From JBHJHK01 sp050330975 (GTDB taxonomy: Bacteria > Pseudomonadota > Gammaproteobacteria > Competibacterales > Competibacteraceae): 6,818 bases of DNA. The notes beneath the pieces are model-generated. The model did no database searches and was not told where the DNA came from. It saw nothing but the letters and a program-made list of their open reading frames with translations. The DNA lies in the NCBI GenBank assembly GCA_050330975.1, contig JBHJHK010000490.1, forward strand, positions 1-6,818. The letters are read 5' to 3'. Position 1 is the stretch's first letter. The number at the start of each line of letters is the position of its first letter. Shown here one piece after another: positions 5,541 through 6,818 of this stretch. Position numbers and translations under genes: made by a program.

Positions 5541-6818
5541 ATGTGCCTCAGATGTCAAACCTCCCTCCGCCCCAGGGCGGGGTGGTTCACACTGGGATTT
5601 ATCCCCCGGTGTCTGCTCGCCCTGTTGTCCATCACCGTCGTCCCCCCCGTCGTGGCCCAGCCCACGGCGCCGGGGGAGGTTGGATTGTTCACCCTCGAAC
5701 AACCCGGGGGCAGCCAAGGCATTTCGGTGCCCTTCCTCCAAACCTACCAAGCGCCCATCGTCGTGGTCGGTCCCCCCTCATTTCTAGACCCCGAACCGGC
5801 CGTGGTGCGCGTCGAGGGGGTAACACCTGGAGGCTTTAGGGTCAGCCTCGAGGAGTGGGAGTACCAAGACGGGGTCCACGGCGAGGAGGCCGTGGGCTTT
5901 TTGGTCGTGGAAGCCGGTACCTACACCCTGCCCGATGGCACTGCAGTGGCCGCCGGGGCGGTGGCGGTGGATCACACCTGGGCCCAGGTCACCTTTCCAA
6001 GCGGGGTGAATTTCACCGTTCCACCGGTGGTGTTTGTCCAGCAGGCCACGGCCAACGGCAGCCACACGGCGACGGTGCGGTTGACAGAGATCTCCTCGCA
6101 GGGGTTTCGCCTGGGGCTCCAGGAGGAAGAGGCCCAGGGAAATCACGTGGAGGAGACCGTCCACTGGATCGCCTTGACCCCCGGCGTGGGCGAGGCCTTT
6201 GAGGTGGGGTTGGTGTCGGGGTTGATGGATCACACCCCCAAGGCCGTGACCTTTGGCGGGGCGTTTTCGACCCTGCCGGCGGTGCTGGGGGCGATCCAGA
6301 CCTTCAACGGCCAAGACACGGCGTTTTTGCGCCACCGGGGTTTGGAGGCCACCGGAGTGGAGCTCTTGATCCAGGAGGAGACCTCCAAGGACGGCGAGAC
6401 CGACCATCCAGGTGCCGAGGTGGTGGCCTTTGGGGCCTTTGAACCCGGGTTGTTGGGGGCGGTAGACGGGGGCAGTCCCCTCCAGATCAGCGGTTTTACC
6501 CTGATAGATTCGACCACTGACCAACCCCTAGGTCCCCTGGCCAACGGTGACCAAATCGACTTGAGCAGCCTTGAGGGAAACTCGCTGAACATCGTCGCCG
6601 AGGTCGACCCAGCGGCCCCCATCGAGAGTGTGGCCTTCGTCCTCCAAGGTCCCAGCAACAATGTCGACCGCAACGAAAATCTCCCCGCCTACGCCTTGTT
6701 TGGCAACTCCGGGGACAACTACAGCGGCCGCAACCTCGCCCCCGGCCAGTACGCCCTCACCGCCACCCCCTATCCCAGAGATAATCGCCAAGGGGAAGCG
6801 GGCATCCCTTTGACGGTG
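5541..6818 (+). CDS. Secreted protein with three H-type-lectin-like repeats and an Ig-like segment (3' end outside window)
   Basis: One open frame of 426 codons runs from ATG 5541 to the window edge without a stop; an in-frame TGA at 5526 lies just upstream. The N-terminus has basic residues, then a hydrophobic stretch (about 24-38), with likely signal peptidase cleavage after VVA (39). Three diverged repeats follow at about 46-126, 146-214 and 233-303. Each has a PxVV-like strand, a GF(R)-L-EE(W/E) strand, and an H..E.V.(F/W) strand ending in acidic or Pro-Gly. This recalls H-type lectin beta-sandwich domains. Residues 315-426 (ISGFTLIDSTTDQPL, ... LNIVAEV, ... GQYALTATPY) resemble an Ig-like module seen in secreted bacterial proteins. 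No catalytic site is visible, and the mature part has no cysteine. Export and sugar or matrix binding are inferred. Control by the upstream c-di-GMP riboswitch suggests a role in attachment or biofilm. Confidence 0.85.
   Translation, partial: MCLRCQTSLRPRAGWFTLGFIPRCLLALLSITVVPPVVAQPTAPGEVGLFTLEQPGGSQGISVPFLQTYQAPIVVVGPPSFLDPEPAVVRVEGVTPGGFRVSLEEWEYQDGVHGEEAVGFLVVEAGTYTLPDGTAVAAGAVAVDHTWAQVTFPSGVNFTVPPVVFVQQATANGSHTATVRLTEISSQGFRLGLQEEEAQGNHVEETVHWIALTPGVGEAFEVGLVSGLMDHTPKAVTFGGAFSTLPAVLGAIQTFNGQDTAFLRHRGLEATGVELLIQEETSKDGETDHPGAEVVAFGAFEPGLLGAVDGGSPLQISGFTLIDSTTDQPLGPLANGDQIDLSSLEGNSLNIVAEVDPAAPIESVAFVLQGPSNNVDRNENLPAYALFGNSGDNYSGRNLAPGQYALTATPYPRDNRQGEAGIPLTV

Noticed and set aside
5784..6524. 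Minus-strand open frame (246 codons) opposite the secreted-protein gene
   Set aside because: The plus frame has a start, signal peptide and internal repeats. The minus frame shows no recognisable domain.

Overview
The window looks like a GC-rich gammaproteobacterial chromosome. The protein sequences of S6, S18, L9 and DnaB resemble those of E. coli throughout, and the gene order rpsF-rpsR-DUF2232-rplI-dnaB-alr is the one known from Pseudomonas and relatives. E. coli has priB between rpsF and rpsR; here it is absent. The genus cannot be read from the sequence.

Positions 1-4852 hold one leftward (minus-strand) operon: rpsF (S6), rpsR (S18), a DUF2232 membrane protein, rplI (L9), dnaB (replicative helicase) and alr (alanine racemase, cut by the window edge). 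Two genes are unusual. S6 ends in an arginine-glycine-acid triplet tract. alr contains an in-frame TAG about 25-30 codons before its expected end, and the reading frame beyond it still looks like Alr.

Positions 4853-5540 form a divergent intergenic region of about 690 bases. Its left half is a hairpin-rich rpsF leader of roughly 240 nt with a sigma70-like promoter at 5098-5126. Its right half drives a rightward transcript. It holds a perfect 19-bp palindrome, a weak promoter candidate, a clear class I cyclic-di-GMP riboswitch (GEMM-I, about 5338-5420), and an expression platform with two mutually exclusive GC-rich hairpins.

Positions 5541-6818 encode the start of a secreted protein (426 codons, open at the window end). 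It has a signal peptide, three related beta-rich repeats of H-type-lectin-like character, and an Ig-like segment. The most interesting unit in the window is therefore a surface or secreted, probably carbohydrate-binding protein under direct c-di-GMP riboswitch control. That fits a role in biofilm or attachment, although this role is inferred.
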